A stretch of DNA of 64,000 nt from Streptomyces nymphaeiformis (GCF_014203895.1 NZ_JACHJY010000003.1:186001-250000); one strand, 5' to 3'; positions 50,036 through 59,407 are shown, counted from the stretch's first letter. Numbers and translations: made by a program. The notes: generated from the letters alone by a model not told the origin.

Positions 50036-51214
50036 CTAGCGGCGGACGCGGGGCATGCCCAGGCCGATCCAGGAGATGATCTCGCGCTGGATCTCGTTGT
50101 TGCCGCCGCCGAAGGTGAAGATGACGGCCGAGCGGTAGCCGCGTTCGAGTTCGCCGTGGAGGACGGCGCCCGCCGAGCCCTCCTTGAGGGCGCCCGCCGA
50201 GCCGACGACCTCCATGAGGGCCGCGTAGGCGTCGCGGCGGGCCTCGGAGCCGTACACCTTGACGGCGGAGGCGTCCTGGGGGGTGAGGGTGCCGTGCTGG
50301 ACGGCGTTCACCATCTGCCAGTTGAGGAGCTTCATCGCGTCGAGGCGGGCGTGGGTGCGGGCCAGGGCGCGGCGGACCCAGGGGAGGTCGATGACGCGGC
50401 GGCCGTCGGAGAGCGTGGTGTCGGCGGCCCAGCGCTGGACGTCGTGGAGGGCGCGGATCGCCATGGTGCCGTGCGCGGCGAGGGTGACGCGCTCGTGGTT
50501 GAGCTGGTTGGTGATGAGCCGCCAGCCCTTGTTCTCCTCGCCGACACGGCGGGAGACGGGGACGCGGACGTCGTCGTAGTAGCTCGCGGTGGTGTCGTGC
50601 GAGGCGAGCGTGTTGATGATCGTGCAGGAGTAGCCGGGGTCGCTCGTCGGCACCAGGAGCATGGTGATGCCCTTGTGCGGCGTGGCGTCCGGGTCCGTGC
50701 GGACGGCGAGCCAGACCCAGTCGGCGGTGTCGCCGTTCGTCGTCCAGATCTTCTGCCCGTTGACGACGTACGTGTCGCCCTCCCGCACCGCGCGGGTCTT
50801 CAGGGCGGCCAGGTCGGTGCCCGCGTCGGGTTCGCTGTAGCCGATGGCGAAGTCGATCTCGCCGGAGAGGATCCGGGGCAGGAAGTACGCCTTCTGCTCG
50901 TCCGTGCCGTACTGCATGATCGTCGGGCCGACGGTGTTCAGCGCCATCAGCGGCAGCGGCACGCCGGCCTGCGCGGCCTCGTCGAAGAAGATGAACTGTT
51001 CCATGGGGGTGAGGCCGCGCCCGCCGTACTCGGTGGGCCAGCCCACCCCGAGCCAGCCGTCGGTGCCGAGGCGCCGCACGGTCTCGCGGTAGAAGCGCTT
51101 CTGGGCGGCCGGGTCCGCGTAGCGGGTGTGGACGTCGTCCGGGACCAGCTCGGCGAAGTACGCCCGCAGCTCGGCGCGCAGGCTGTTCTGTGCGGGCGTG
51201 TACTCGAGGTGCAT
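50036..51214 (-). CDS. Acyl-CoA dehydrogenase
   Basis: A 392-residue FAD enzyme that makes an enoyl-CoA from an acyl-CoA. The family core includes FFDEAAQAGVPLPLMALNTVGPTIMQYGTDEQKAYFLPRILSGEIDFAIGYSEPDAGTDLAALKTRA, WTTNGDTADWVWLAVRTDP and the C-terminal YGSEARRDAYAALMEVVGSAGALKEGSAGAVLHGELERGYR. The ATG at 51212-51214 has GGGAGGA. A KstR-like palindrome lies 79 bases upstream (51293-51306). This and the thiolase-fold/DUF35 genes suggest steroid- or fatty-acid-type CoA-ester degradation. It is convergent with the AlkB-like pair. Confidence 0.93.
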   Translation of the reverse strand: MHLEYTPAQNSLRAELRAYFAELVPDDVHTRYADPAAQKRFYRETVRRLGTDGWLGVGWPTEYGGRGLTPMEQFIFFDEAAQAGVPLPLMALNTVGPTIMQYGTDEQKAYFLPRILSGEIDFAIGYSEPDAGTDLAALKTRAVREGDTYVVNGQKIWTTNGDTADWVWLAVRTDPDATPHKGITMLLVPTSDPGYSCTIINTLASHDTTASYYDDVRVPVSRRVGEENKGWRLITNQLNHERVTLAAHGTMAIRALHDVQRWAADTTLSDGRRVIDLPWVRRALARTHARLDAMKLLNWQMVNAVQHGTLTPQDASAVKVYGSEARRDAYAALMEVVGSAGALKEGSAGAVLHGELERGYRSAVIFTFGGGNNEIQREIISWIGLGMPRVRR

Positions 51215-51292
51215 GGCGTCCTCCCGTGGCGGCGTCCGGCGGCGGCTACCTGTGGCGTCCTCATGCGGTGCGACGCGCGACGGCGGACACGG

Positions 51293-51306
51293 TAGAACGT
51301 GTTCCA
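51293..51306. promoter_or_regulatory. KstR-like operator upstream of the acyl-CoA dehydrogenase
   Basis: TAGAACGTGTTCCA fits the mycobacterial KstR consensus as I remember it (TNNAACNNGTTNNA) and has a GAAC-GT-GTTC palindromic core. It is 79 bases upstream of the start codon. KstR represses cholesterol-degradation genes, but many Streptomyces TetR proteins bind similar sites, so the regulator is inferred. Confidence 0.5.
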
Positions 51307-51425
51307 CAAATGCGGAAGCCTCGGGACGCCTCCAGGACGCCCGTGGCCCCGGTTCGGTACGGCGACCGAGCCGGGGCCCGTGAGAGGGGATGAGCGAGAG
51401 GACCGGCCCGGAGGCCGGACAGGTC

Positions 51426-51629
51426 CTATGGCAGGAGCTCGTCCATGGAGGTGCGCCGCCCCTTCTTCGCCATGCGGGCTTCCGCCCAGGCGAGGGTCTT
51501 CTCGTTCACGTCCCGGCCGGAGGCGAGGACCAGGTCCTCCGCCGTGATCTCGCCCTCCGAACCGGCGTGCAGCATCCTGTCGGGCGTCGGGCGTTCCCCC
51601 ATGGACGTCTTGTCGGGCTCAGCGTTCAT
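51426..51629 (-). CDS. Small conserved actinobacterial protein
   Basis: A 67-residue protein (MNAEPDKTSMGERPTPDRMLHAG, ending RTSMDELLP). It is mostly helical and charged (EITAEDLVLASGRDVNEKTLAWAEARMAKKG). The start ATG at 51627-51629 has a clear AGGAGG site, which is why I accept this short gene. It is divergent from the siderophore-interacting protein gene at 51820. I recognise no family and assign no function. Confidence 0.65.
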   Translation of the reverse strand: MNAEPDKTSMGERPTPDRMLHAGSEGEITAEDLVLASGRDVNEKTLAWAEARMAKKGRRTSMDELLP

Positions 51630-51819
51630 GCCGCCTCCTACGTGTTCGTCCGGCACTCGCCATTCTCGTGTCCGGTCCCCGTGCGCGCATCCGGGGCCGA
51701 CGCGGGCGGCCGGTCCGGGGGCCCTGGCGGCGGTGACCGCGTGTCGGCGGGGTGTCGGCGGCGTGTCGACGGGGCCCGGGAACGTGGGGGCCGAACCCGT
51801 TCGAACCGAGGAGTCGACG

Positions 51820-52683
51820 ATGCCCCTGCCCCTGCACCGCCTTCGGGTGACCGCCGTCCGCCCGGTGACCCCGCGCATGCGGCGGGTCACCCTCGGCGGC
51901 CCGAGTCTCGACGGCTTCGCCCTCGCGGGCCCCGACCAGCAGGTGAAGCTGTTCTTCCCCCGGCCGGGCCAGGCCGAGCCGGTCCTGCCCGAGCCCGGGT
52001 CCGACGGCGACGCGATGCGCTGGTACGGGGCCTACGCGGCGCTCCCGGAGGAAGTGCGCCCGTGGATGCGGAGCTACACCCTCCGGGCGCACGACCCGGG
52101 GGCCGGAACCGTCGACGTCGACTTCTTCCTCCACGGGGAGCACGGGGAGCACGGGGAGGACACGGACGCCGGTCCCGCGACGCGCTGGGCGCGGTCGGCG
52201 CGCCCCGGGGACGCACTGGGCATGTTCGGGCCGTCGGCGGCCTTCGCGGTGCCCGTCGATCCGGGCGCGGGCGACTGGACGCTGCTGTACGCCGACGCCT
52301 GCGCGCTCCCCGCGCTCGCCACGGTCGTCGCCGCGCTGCCGGCGGGACACCGGGCCGTCGCGTACCTCCAGCTGCCCGACGCGGCCGAGGAGCAGCCGCT
52401 GCCGACGGCCGGCGACCTGACCGTGCGCCGCCTGCGCGACGGCGACTCGCCGGCCGCGGCCGTGCGGGCGGACACCCTGCCGGGCGGCCGGCCGTACGCG
52501 TGGCTGGCGGGCGAGGCCTCGGCGGTGCGCGGGCTGCGGCGGCACCTCGTGGAGGAGCGGGGCGTCGACCGGCGGTCGGTGCACTTCACCGGGTACTGGC
52601 GCCGCCGTCTCGCCCAGGACGACGCGCCGACCCCGGAGGACCTGGCCGAGGCGCGCGAACGCCTGTCACTCGACGGGGCCTGA
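51820..52683 (+). CDS. Siderophore-interacting FAD-binding reductase
   Basis: A 287-residue SIP-family protein (ViuB-like). FAD-binding region MRSYTLRAHDPGAGTVDVDFFLHG (RxYT motif); the C-terminal NAD(P)-binding-like domain WTLLYADACALPALATVVAALPAGHRAVAYL ends RRSVHFTGYWRRRLAQDD. It uses NAD(P)H to reduce and release iron from ferric siderophores in the cytosol. A short HGEHGEHGED tract interrupts the FAD domain. The ATG at 51820 has GAGGAG. No siderophore biosynthesis genes are nearby. Its end overlaps the AfsR-type regulator by 18 bases. Confidence 0.92.
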   Translation: MPLPLHRLRVTAVRPVTPRMRRVTLGGPSLDGFALAGPDQQVKLFFPRPGQAEPVLPEPGSDGDAMRWYGAYAALPEEVRPWMRSYTLRAHDPGAGTVDVDFFLHGEHGEHGEDTDAGPATRWARSARPGDALGMFGPSAAFAVPVDPGAGDWTLLYADACALPALATVVAALPAGHRAVAYLQLPDAAEEQPLPTAGDLTVRRLRDGDSPAAAVRADTLPGGRPYAWLAGEASAVRGLRRHLVEERGVDRRSVHFTGYWRRRLAQDDAPTPEDLAEARERLSLDGA

Positions 52684-55600
52684 CTCCCGGACCAGGGCGG
52701 CCGCCGCCCTCAGGGAGAGGCCCGCGCCCTCCTCGTACCCACGGCCGTACGCCTCCGGGGACAGGGCCGCGCGGAGCACCGCCTCGGCGCGGGCGCGGAT
52801 CGCGGCCTCGGTCTCCGGGGTGAAGGGACGGAAGCCGCCGCCCGTGTCATGGCCGGCGTGGGTGTCGTACGCGCCGAGGAGCCGGGCTCCGGTCTCGGCG
52901 TCGCCCGGCGCGCCGCGTCCGCCCCGGGCCCAGGCGGCGGTCCCGAACTGGGCGACGAGGAGGTACGGGGCGACCAGGTGGGCGAGGGTCTCGATGTCCA
53001 CGACGGCCCGCGCGAGGCGTGACAGGGCCTGGTCGTGGGCGCCGTCGAGGCAGTCGAGCCACGCCCACGCCCCGCCGACGAGACCCCGGAAGAGCCCCGG
53101 GGTGACCTCCCCGAACTCCTCCTCCAGGAGGGAGAGCTGGGCACGGGCGAGGCCGGTGCGGCCGGTGTTTCCGTAGTGCTGCGCGAGCAGCGTCCGGGCG
53201 GCACCGGCGGCGTCGGCGCCCCACTGCCCGGCCTCGTCGGCGGCCTCGGCCAGCAGCCGCTCGGCCGCCGCGTCCCCCTCCGGGCGGAGCCGGAGCCGTA
53301 CGGCCGCGAGGCGGGCCCTGAACACCGGCACCTGGGAGCGCGCACCGACGCGGGCGGCGGCTTCGGTGGCCCCCTCGAAGTCTGCGGCGGCCTCGGCGAG
53401 CCGGCCCTCGCGCTCGTACGCCTCGCCCCGGGCGGCGAGGGACTCCGCGATCCCCCACGAGTCGCCCGCGGCCTCGAAGAGGGCGAGCGCCTCGGCGGCG
53501 TCGGCGCCGTCCCCGCCGACGAGCTTGGCCCGCATGAGGAGCGCGAAGCCCAGGTCCCAGCCGGTGCCGTGGGCACGGCCGGCGTCGACGATCAGCGTCA
53601 GGGTCTCGTCGAGGCCGGTGAGCTCGCCGGTCATGAGCCGGGCGAAGTACCACATCGTGCCCGGCTGGCGGCAGGTCTGCGGGAGACCGGGGCGGTACGC
53701 GGCAACCAGGGCGGCGAGCCGGGCACGGGTCTCGGGCCGTTCGAGGGTGCCGGCGTCGACGCCCTCGGTCGCGAGGGCGTACAGCCGGCCGCCGCGCCGT
53801 GCCTCCCACAACCGCTCGCCGGTCCACGGCGGCGGCACGTCCACGCAGCGGCCTTCCAGCGGCCCGGCGGGGCGGACGGGCTCCTGGAAGGGGTCGGGGC
53901 CGAGGCGGCCGGCCTCGGCGGCCCAGGTGCGGGCGTCGACCTGGTGGTTGCGGAGCTGCCAGAACCAGCTGAGCACGTGGACGAGGCAGAGCACCTCCTG
54001 CTCGTCGCCGAGCGCCACGGCCGTCCGCAGGGCGCCGCGCAGGTTGTCGTGCTCCCGCTCGAAGCGGGCGAGGGCGGCGAGCTGGTCCGGACCGCGCAGT
54101 TCCGGGTCGGTCCGGCGGGCGAGCTCCCGGTAGTACGTGAGGTGGCGCCGCTCGACCGCCGCCCGCTCCCCCGCCTCGTCCAGCCGCTCCCCCGCGTACT
54201 CGGCCACGGTCTCCAGGAGGCGGAACCGCATCCCGCCGCCGCCGTCGGGCGCGGCCACGACGAGCGACTTGTCGACGAGGGCGCCGAGGATATCCAGGAC
54301 GTCGGAGGCGGACACGTCGGCGCCCGGCATGTCGGTGCCTGGCATGTCGACACCCGGCATGTCGGTGCCTGGCATGTCGACACCCGGCATGTCGGTGCCT
54401 GGCATGTCGACACCCGGCACGTCGGCGCCCGGCATGTCGGTGCCTGGCATGTCGACACCCGGCACGTCGGCGCCCGGCACGTCGGCGCCCGGCACGTCGG
54501 CGCCCGGAGCATCCCGGACGCCCCGAACCCCCACCCCCGCGCACACCGCCTCGACCGCCCGCAGGTCGCACCCGCCCGTGAACACCGCAAGCCGTCGCAG
54601 CACCGCCCGTTCGGGCCCGTCGAGGAGGTCCCACGACCAGTCCACCACCGCCCGCAGGGTCTGCTGGCGCGGCAGGACCGTCCGCGCGCCGGAGGTCAGG
54701 AGGCGGAAGCGGTCGTCGAGGCGGTCCGCGATCTGGCGTACCGACAGCATCCGCAGCCGCGCCGCCGCCAGTTCGATCGCCAGGGGCAGTCCGTCGAGCC
54801 GGCGGCAGACCTCCTCCGCCGCCTCCTGGTCCTCCGTCACCGCGAACCCCGGTCGCGCGGCCGCGCCGCGCTCCCCGAGCAGCCGGAGCGCCATGTCCGT
54901 GGGCAGCGGACCCAGCGACCGCACCTCCTCCCCCGGCACCCCCAGGGGCTCGCGGCTCGTGGCGAGGACGGTCACGCCCGGGCAGCGCGTGAGGAGCGCC
55001 TGCGCGAGGTCCGCCGCCTCGGCGACGACGTGCTCGCAGTTGTCGAGGACGAGGAGCATCCGGCGCCCGGCGCAGTGCTCGACGAGGGCGGCGAACCGGT
55101 CCTTCGGGTCGGCCGGGGTGACGGGCGGCGTGTGCCAGAGCTGGGTCTCGCGGGCCCCGAGCGCGGTGAGGACGGCGGCGCCGACCGTGGACTCCTGGCG
55201 TACGGAGGCGAGTTCGGCGAGGTGGACGGGCCCTTCGTACGTGCCGGCCGCCTCCAGGGCGAGCCGCGTCTTGCCGACGCCGCCCGGCCCGGTGAGGGTG
55301 ACGAGCCGCCGCCCGTGCCAGGCGGCGGCGAGCGAACCGAGTTCGTCGGCCCGGCCGATGAAGGAGGTCAGGCGGGCGGGGAGGCCGACCGCACGCTCGG
55401 GCCTCACGGGCCCTTCCTCGGTGAGGAGTTCAGCGTGCAGGGAGCGCAGTTCGGGACCGGGGTCCGTGCCGAGGCGGTCCGCGAGGGCCGCGCGTACCTC
55501 CTCGTACGCCGCGAGGGCCTCGGCGGGCCGCCCGGCCGCGCGCAGGGCGCGGATCCGGAGGGCCTGGAGGGGTTCGTCGAAGGGCTGTCCGGCGGCGAGC

Positions 55601-56157
55601 GCGGCGAGGGGCGCGAGTACGGCGTCGGCCCGCCCGAGGGCCAGGTCGGCGGCGAGCCGGTCGCGCCGCGCCTGGGCGTGCCGCCGCTCGACCCGTACGA
55701 CCAGGGGGTCGGCGTCCCGGCCGGGCAGGTCCGCGAGGGCGGGGCCGCGCCAGAGCCCCAGGGCCTCGTCGAGGAGCGCGGCGGCCCGTTCGGCGTGGCC
55801 GGCGGCGAGGGCGGCGGTTCCTTCGACGGCGAGCCGTTCGAAGCGGTGCAGGTCGACGGAGTCCGGGTCGGCGGCGAGCCGGTAGCCGCCGGGGGCGGAG
55901 ACGACGGCCTCGCGGCCGAGGGCCCGGCGCAGGCGGCCGACGAGGGCCTGGAGCGCGGCCGTACGGTCCTGGTCGTCGGCCGGGTCGCCGTCGGCCCAGA
56001 CCTGGTCGATCAGCGTGCCGGGGCCGACCGCGCGCCCGCCGGCCGCGGCGAGCGCGGTGAGGAGGGCGCGGAGCCTGGCACCGCTCAGTACGGCCTCCGT
56101 CCCGTCGTCGGTACGGAAGGCCTGGCAGGGACCGAGAACGCGGTAGGGCGGCTGCAC
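52666..56157 (-). CDS. AfsR/SARP-type transcriptional regulator with NB-ARC and 15-bp minisatellite
   Basis: An approximately 1163-residue SARP-type activator. An N-terminal OmpR-type winged helix (RLRALLTALAAAGGRAVGPGTLIDQVW, VSAPGGYRLAADPDSVDLHRFERL) and a BTAD region (ALGLWRGPALADLPGRDADP...DPGPELRSLHAELL) are followed by an NB-ARC ATPase with Walker A GPGGVGKTRL (about 290-299) and Walker B RMLLVLDNCEHV. A PG(A/V/T)D(V/M) pentapeptide tract (residues 550-614) follows, then a TPR-like C-terminus. The GTG at 56155-56157 is chosen as the conserved start (QPPYRVLGPCQAF). AfsR-type proteins activate secondary metabolism or morphology. The minisatellite sits in the ATPase/TPR junction. Targets are unknown. 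Confidence 0.9.
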   Translation of the reverse strand: MQPPYRVLGPCQAFRTDDGTEAVLSGARLRALLTALAAAGGRAVGPGTLIDQVWADGDPADDQDRTAALQALVGRLRRALGREAVVSAPGGYRLAADPDSVDLHRFERLAVEGTAALAAGHAERAAALLDEALGLWRGPALADLPGRDADPLVVRVERRHAQARRDRLAADLALGRADAVLAPLAALAAGQPFDEPLQALRIRALRAAGRPAEALAAYEEVRAALADRLGTDPGPELRSLHAELLTEEGPVRPERAVGLPARLTSFIGRADELGSLAAAWHGRRLVTLTGPGGVGKTRLALEAAGTYEGPVHLAELASVRQESTVGAAVLTALGARETQLWHTPPVTPADPKDRFAALVEHCAGRRMLLVLDNCEHVVAEAADLAQALLTRCPGVTVLATSREPLGVPGEEVRSLGPLPTDMALRLLGERGAAARPGFAVTEDQEAAEEVCRRLDGLPLAIELAAARLRMLSVRQIADRLDDRFRLLTSGARTVLPRQQTLRAVVDWSWDLLDGPERAVLRRLAVFTGGCDLRAVEAVCAGVGVRGVRDAPGADVPGADVPGADVPGVDMPGTDMPGADVPGVDMPGTDMPGVDMPGTDMPGVDMPGTDMPGADVSASDVLDILGALVDKSLVVAAPDGGGGMRFRLLETVAEYAGERLDEAGERAAVERRHLTYYRELARRTDPELRGPDQLAALARFEREHDNLRGALRTAVALGDEQEVLCLVHVLSWFWQLRNHQVDARTWAAEAGRLGPDPFQEPVRPAGPLEGRCVDVPPPWTGERLWEARRGGRLYALATEGVDAGTLERPETRARLAALVAAYRPGLPQTCRQPGTMWYFARLMTGELTGLDETLTLIVDAGRAHGTGWDLGFALLMRAKLVGGDGADAAEALALFEAAGDSWGIAESLAARGEAYEREGRLAEAAADFEGATEAAARVGARSQVPVFRARLAAVRLRLRPEGDAAAERLLAEAADEAGQWGADAAGAARTLLAQHYGNTGRTGLARAQLSLLEEEFGEVTPGLFRGLVGGAWAWLDCLDGAHDQALSRLARAVVDIETLAHLVAPYLLVAQFGTAAWARGGRGAPGDAETGARLLGAYDTHAGHDTGGGFRPFTPETEAAIRARAEAVLRAALSPEAYGRGYEEGAGLSLRAAAALVRESGPVE
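54316..54510. repeat. 15-bp minisatellite (13 units) in the AfsR-type gene
   Basis: Thirteen head-to-tail 15-bp units (54316-54510) are variants of GTCGGCGCCCGGCAT, GTCGGTGCCTGGCAT and GTCGACACCCGGCAT; the last is slightly diverged. On the minus strand they encode PG(A/V/T)D(V/M) repeats. The variants alternate in a higher-order pattern, typical of recent expansion. The unit is a multiple of three, so copy number can change without frameshift. Confidence 0.9.
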
Positions 56158-56283
56158 CGGCCCATTCTGCCCCGGTGCGGTGGCCGGGGTGCGACGCCCC
56201 CGGGTTCCTCCGGGACGGCGAACTCGCGCCACGCCGTGTCACCGCCATGGCGTCGGCGGGGTGCTGGTTCGACAATGGGGAGG

Positions 56284-58368
56284 ATGACCGATGACGACCG
56301 GCGTACGCGCAGTGGCGAGATCGGGCCCGCCGAGTGGCTCGCCATGAACCGGACCGGCAGCTTCGACTGGGATCTCGACACGGGCACCATCGATGTCGAC
56401 GAGTCCGGGCTGCTGGTCTTCGGCGTGACCCCGGGCGCCTTCGACGGGCGGCCGACGTCGATCGTGGCGCGTCTGGACCCCGACGAGCGGGAGAAGCTGG
56501 AGGGTGTCGTACGGCAGGCCGTGAAGGGCGGCGCCGTCTCGTACACGGCGCACTTCCCGATCCCGCAGGCCGACGGATCACCCCACTGGACGCACGTGCA
56601 GGCGCGGATCCTGCGCTCGTCGGACGGACGGGCCCGGCGGATCGTCGGCGTCGTGCGGGACACGACCGCCGAGGTCGCGCACTTCGCCTTCGTGCAGGAG
56701 CTGGAGAAGCGGCGCGAGGTCCAGACGAACATCGTCGAGCGGACGACGAACGCGCTGTCGCGGGCGGTGACGGTGGACGACGTGACGGCCGCCCTGACCG
56801 GTCCGGGCGGCCTCGCCCGGCTCGGCGCGGACGGTCTCGCGCTCGGCCTCGTCGAGAACGGCTCGCTCAACCTCATCGCGCTCAGCGGCGAGTCCACCGA
56901 CGTGCTCAACGACTTCCGCAGCCGCCGGCTCGACCGGAAACTGCCGCTGGCCGAGGCGGTACTGAGCGGGCGGCCCCGGTTCGTCTCCTCGTTCCCTTCG
57001 CTCGGGCGGGACTTCCCCGAACTCGCCCCGTACCTGGCGCGCCTGGAGTTCCGGGCCGCGTGCTACCTCCCGCTCGTGGCGCAGGCGCGTTCGCTCGGCG
57101 GCATGGCGCTGTTCTACCGGGGCCGCACCTCGTTCAACGCCGACGAGCGCAACCTCGCCCTCGGGCTGGCGGCGATCGTCGCCCAGTCGCTCCAGCGGGC
57201 GATCCTCTTCGACGAGGAGCGGGAGTTGGCCACCGGGCTGCAGGCGACGATGCTGCCGCGCCGGATCCCGCAGTTCGCCGGCGGCGAGATCGCGGTCCGC
57301 TACCACGCGGCGTGGAGCGGACGGCAGGTCGGCGGCGACTGGTACGACGTGATCCCGCTGCCCCGCGGCCGGGTCGGGATCGTCGTCGGCGACGTGCAGG
57401 GTCACGACACGCACGCCGCCGCGATCATGGGGCAGCTGCGGATCGCCCTGCGCGCGTACGCCGGTGAGGGGCACGCCCCGTCGACGGTCCTCGCCCGGGC
57501 CTCCCGGTTCCTCGCCGAGCTGGACACCAACCGCTTCGCGACCTGCACGTACGCACAGGTGGACCTGGCGAGCGGCACCCTGCGTGCCGTACGGGCCGGG
57601 CATCTGGGTCCGCTGATCCGGCACACCGACGGGCGGGTCGGGCAGCCGAAGCTGCGGGGCGGGCTCCCGCTGGGCCTGGCGACGGTGTTCGGTGACGAGG
57701 AGTTCCCGGAGACGCGGCTCGACCTCGTACCCGGTGAGACGCTGGTGCTGTGCACGGACGGGCTCGTCGAGCAGCCCGGCTCGGACATCGAGTCCGGTCT
57801 CGCCGCGCTGTCGAGTGCGATCAGCAGCGGTCCGCCGCAGGCGGAGGCGCTCGCCGACCACCTCTCCGAGCGGCTCTGGGAGCGGTGGGGCTCCGGGGAC
57901 GACGTGGCGCTCCTGGTGCTGCGGCGCAGCCCGGACCCGGGCACGCCCCGGGCGCCGCGCATCCACCAGTACATCCACCAGGCCGACCCGCAGGGGCTCT
58001 CGGACGCGCGGGCGGCCGTCGGGCAGGCGCTGCGCGACTGGGGCATGCCGGAACTCGTCGACGACGCCGAGCTGTTGACGGGCGAGCTCCTCGTGAACGT
58101 GCTGCTGCACACCGAGGGCGGGGCGGTGCTGACCCTGGAGGTGCTGCCGGAGCCGGTGCGGCGGGTACGGCTCTCGGTGCAGGACCGGTCGAGCGCCTGG
58201 CCCCGGCGGCGCACCCCCGGCGAGGCCGCCACCTCGGGCCGGGGGCTGCTCCTGGTCGACGCGCTGGCCTCGCGGTGGGGTGTGGAGCCGCGGGGCGAGG
58301 GCAAGGCGGTGTGGTGCGAGATCGGGCCCGCGCCGGTGAGTGCCGAGTCCGCCCCCGGTGGTGGGTGA
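56284..58368 (+). CDS. PAS-GAF-SpoIIE-type PP2C phosphatase with histidine-kinase-like ATPase domain
   Basis: A 694-residue signalling protein. A PAS-like domain (about 15-130, FDWDLDTGTIDVDESGLLVFGV) leads to a GAF domain (about 145-310). A SpoIIE/RsbU PP2C phosphatase follows (about 325-545: QVGGDWYDVIPLPRGRVGIVVGDVQGHDTHAAAIMG, VLCTDGLVEQPG, GDDVALLVL). The C-terminus is an RsbW-like HATPase (about 560-690: ELLTGELLVNVLLHTEGGAV, GRGLLLVDALASRWGV). It would dephosphorylate anti-anti-sigma factors and also carry an anti-sigma kinase-like module, a known Streptomyces stress-control combination. The ATG at 56284 has GGGGAGG. It is divergent from the AfsR-type gene, and its stop lies just before the PHP gene. 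Confidence 0.92.
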   Translation: MTDDDRRTRSGEIGPAEWLAMNRTGSFDWDLDTGTIDVDESGLLVFGVTPGAFDGRPTSIVARLDPDEREKLEGVVRQAVKGGAVSYTAHFPIPQADGSPHWTHVQARILRSSDGRARRIVGVVRDTTAEVAHFAFVQELEKRREVQTNIVERTTNALSRAVTVDDVTAALTGPGGLARLGADGLALGLVENGSLNLIALSGESTDVLNDFRSRRLDRKLPLAEAVLSGRPRFVSSFPSLGRDFPELAPYLARLEFRAACYLPLVAQARSLGGMALFYRGRTSFNADERNLALGLAAIVAQSLQRAILFDEERELATGLQATMLPRRIPQFAGGEIAVRYHAAWSGRQVGGDWYDVIPLPRGRVGIVVGDVQGHDTHAAAIMGQLRIALRAYAGEGHAPSTVLARASRFLAELDTNRFATCTYAQVDLASGTLRAVRAGHLGPLIRHTDGRVGQPKLRGGLPLGLATVFGDEEFPETRLDLVPGETLVLCTDGLVEQPGSDIESGLAALSSAISSGPPQAEALADHLSERLWERWGSGDDVALLVLRRSPDPGTPRAPRIHQYIHQADPQGLSDARAAVGQALRDWGMPELVDDAELLTGELLVNVLLHTEGGAVLTLEVLPEPVRRVRLSVQDRSSAWPRRRTPGEAATSGRGLLLVDALASRWGVEPRGEGKAVWCEIGPAPVSAESAPGGG

Positions 58369-58378
58369 GGAGGTTGCC

Positions 58379-59407
58379 GTGGATCCCGTGGCCGCCCTGA
58401 ACCGCATCGCGTTCCTGCTCGAACGCGGCCGGGCGCCCGGCTACAAGGCGCGCGCCTTCCGTACGGCCGCCACGGCCGTCGCCGCCCTGCCCGAGGGCGA
58501 GGCGGGGCGGCGCGCGGCCGCGGGCACCCTGGAGTCGCTGAAGGGCGTCGGCCCTAAGACGGCGGCGGTGGTGCGCGAGGCCCTGGAGGGGCGGGTGCCG
58601 GAGTACCTGGCGCACCTGGAGGAGGAGTTGGAGGCCTCGCTCGGACCGGCGGGGTCGGACGGGCGCGGCGGCGAGGCGCTGCGGGCGGCTCTGCGCGGCG
58701 ACTGCCATCTGCATTCGGACTGGTCCGACGGCGGCGCGACCATCGAGGACATGGGGCGTGCGGCGGCGGCGCTGGGTCACGAGTGGGCGGTGCTCACCGA
58801 CCACTCGCCGCGGCTCACGGTGGCGCGGGGCCTGTCCCCCGAGCGGCTGCGGGAGCAACTGGACGTGGTGGCCCGGCTCAACGAGGAGTGGGCGCCGTTC
58901 CGGCTGCTCACCGGGATCGAGTGCGACGTCCTGGACGACGGCTCGCTCGACCAGGAACCGGAGCTCCTCGATCGCCTGGACCTGGTGGTCGCCTCGGTCC
59001 ACTCGAAGCTCCGGATGGACGCCCGGTCGATGACCCGCCGGCTCGAACGGGCCGTGCGCAACCCGCTGGTGGACGTGCTCGGACACTGCACGGGACGTCT
59101 GGTGGCGGGCGGACGGCTGCGGCCCGAGTCGGAGTTCGACGCGGAGCGCGTCTTCGCCGCCTGTGCCGGGTCGGGGACGGCGGTGGAGGTCAACAGCCGT
59201 CCGGAGCGCCTCGATCCGCCGCGCCGGCTGCTGCGGGCGGCGGTCGCGGCGGGCACGTACTTCGCCGTCGACACGGACGCCCACGCGCCCGGTCAGCTGG
59301 AGTGGCAGATCCTGGGCTGTGCGCGGGCGGAGGAGTGCGGGGTCCCGCCGGACCGGGTGGTCAACACCTGGCCGGCGGAACGGCTGTTGGAGTGGGCGGC
59401 GGCCTGA
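58379..59407 (+). CDS. PHP-domain phosphoesterase with N-terminal HhH (PolX-like)
   Basis: A 342-residue protein. The N-terminal ~85 residues carry a helix-hairpin-helix (LKGVGPKTAAVVREALEGRVP) as in PolX, then a PHP metal-dependent phosphoesterase domain with ligands in GDCHLHSDWSDG, AVLTDHSPRL, IECDVLDDG, VASVHSK, LGHCTGR and FAVDTDAHAPG. The polymerase domain of PolX is absent. It may be a 3'-5' exonuclease or AP-site-processing DNA repair enzyme (inference from PolX PHP domains). The GTG at 58379 has GGTGAGGAGG; it starts 11 bases after the phosphatase stop, so the two may be co-transcribed. Confidence 0.88.
   Translation: MDPVAALNRIAFLLERGRAPGYKARAFRTAATAVAALPEGEAGRRAAAGTLESLKGVGPKTAAVVREALEGRVPEYLAHLEEELEASLGPAGSDGRGGEALRAALRGDCHLHSDWSDGGATIEDMGRAAAALGHEWAVLTDHSPRLTVARGLSPERLREQLDVVARLNEEWAPFRLLTGIECDVLDDGSLDQEPELLDRLDLVVASVHSKLRMDARSMTRRLERAVRNPLVDVLGHCTGRLVAGGRLRPESEFDAERVFAACAGSGTAVEVNSRPERLDPPRRLLRAAVAAGTYFAVDTDAHAPGQLEWQILGCARAEECGVPPDRVVNTWPAERLLEWAAA

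Noticed and set aside
54316..54510. CRISPR-like array
   Set aside because: Units are 15 bp with no spacers and are fully coding; no Cas genes.
53035..56283. Long N-terminal extension of the PP2C phosphatase reading frame through the AfsR-type gene
   Set aside because: The extension is antisense to a well-supported regulator, has low-complexity composition and no ribosome site; the ATG at 56284 has GGGGAGG and starts at the PAS domain.
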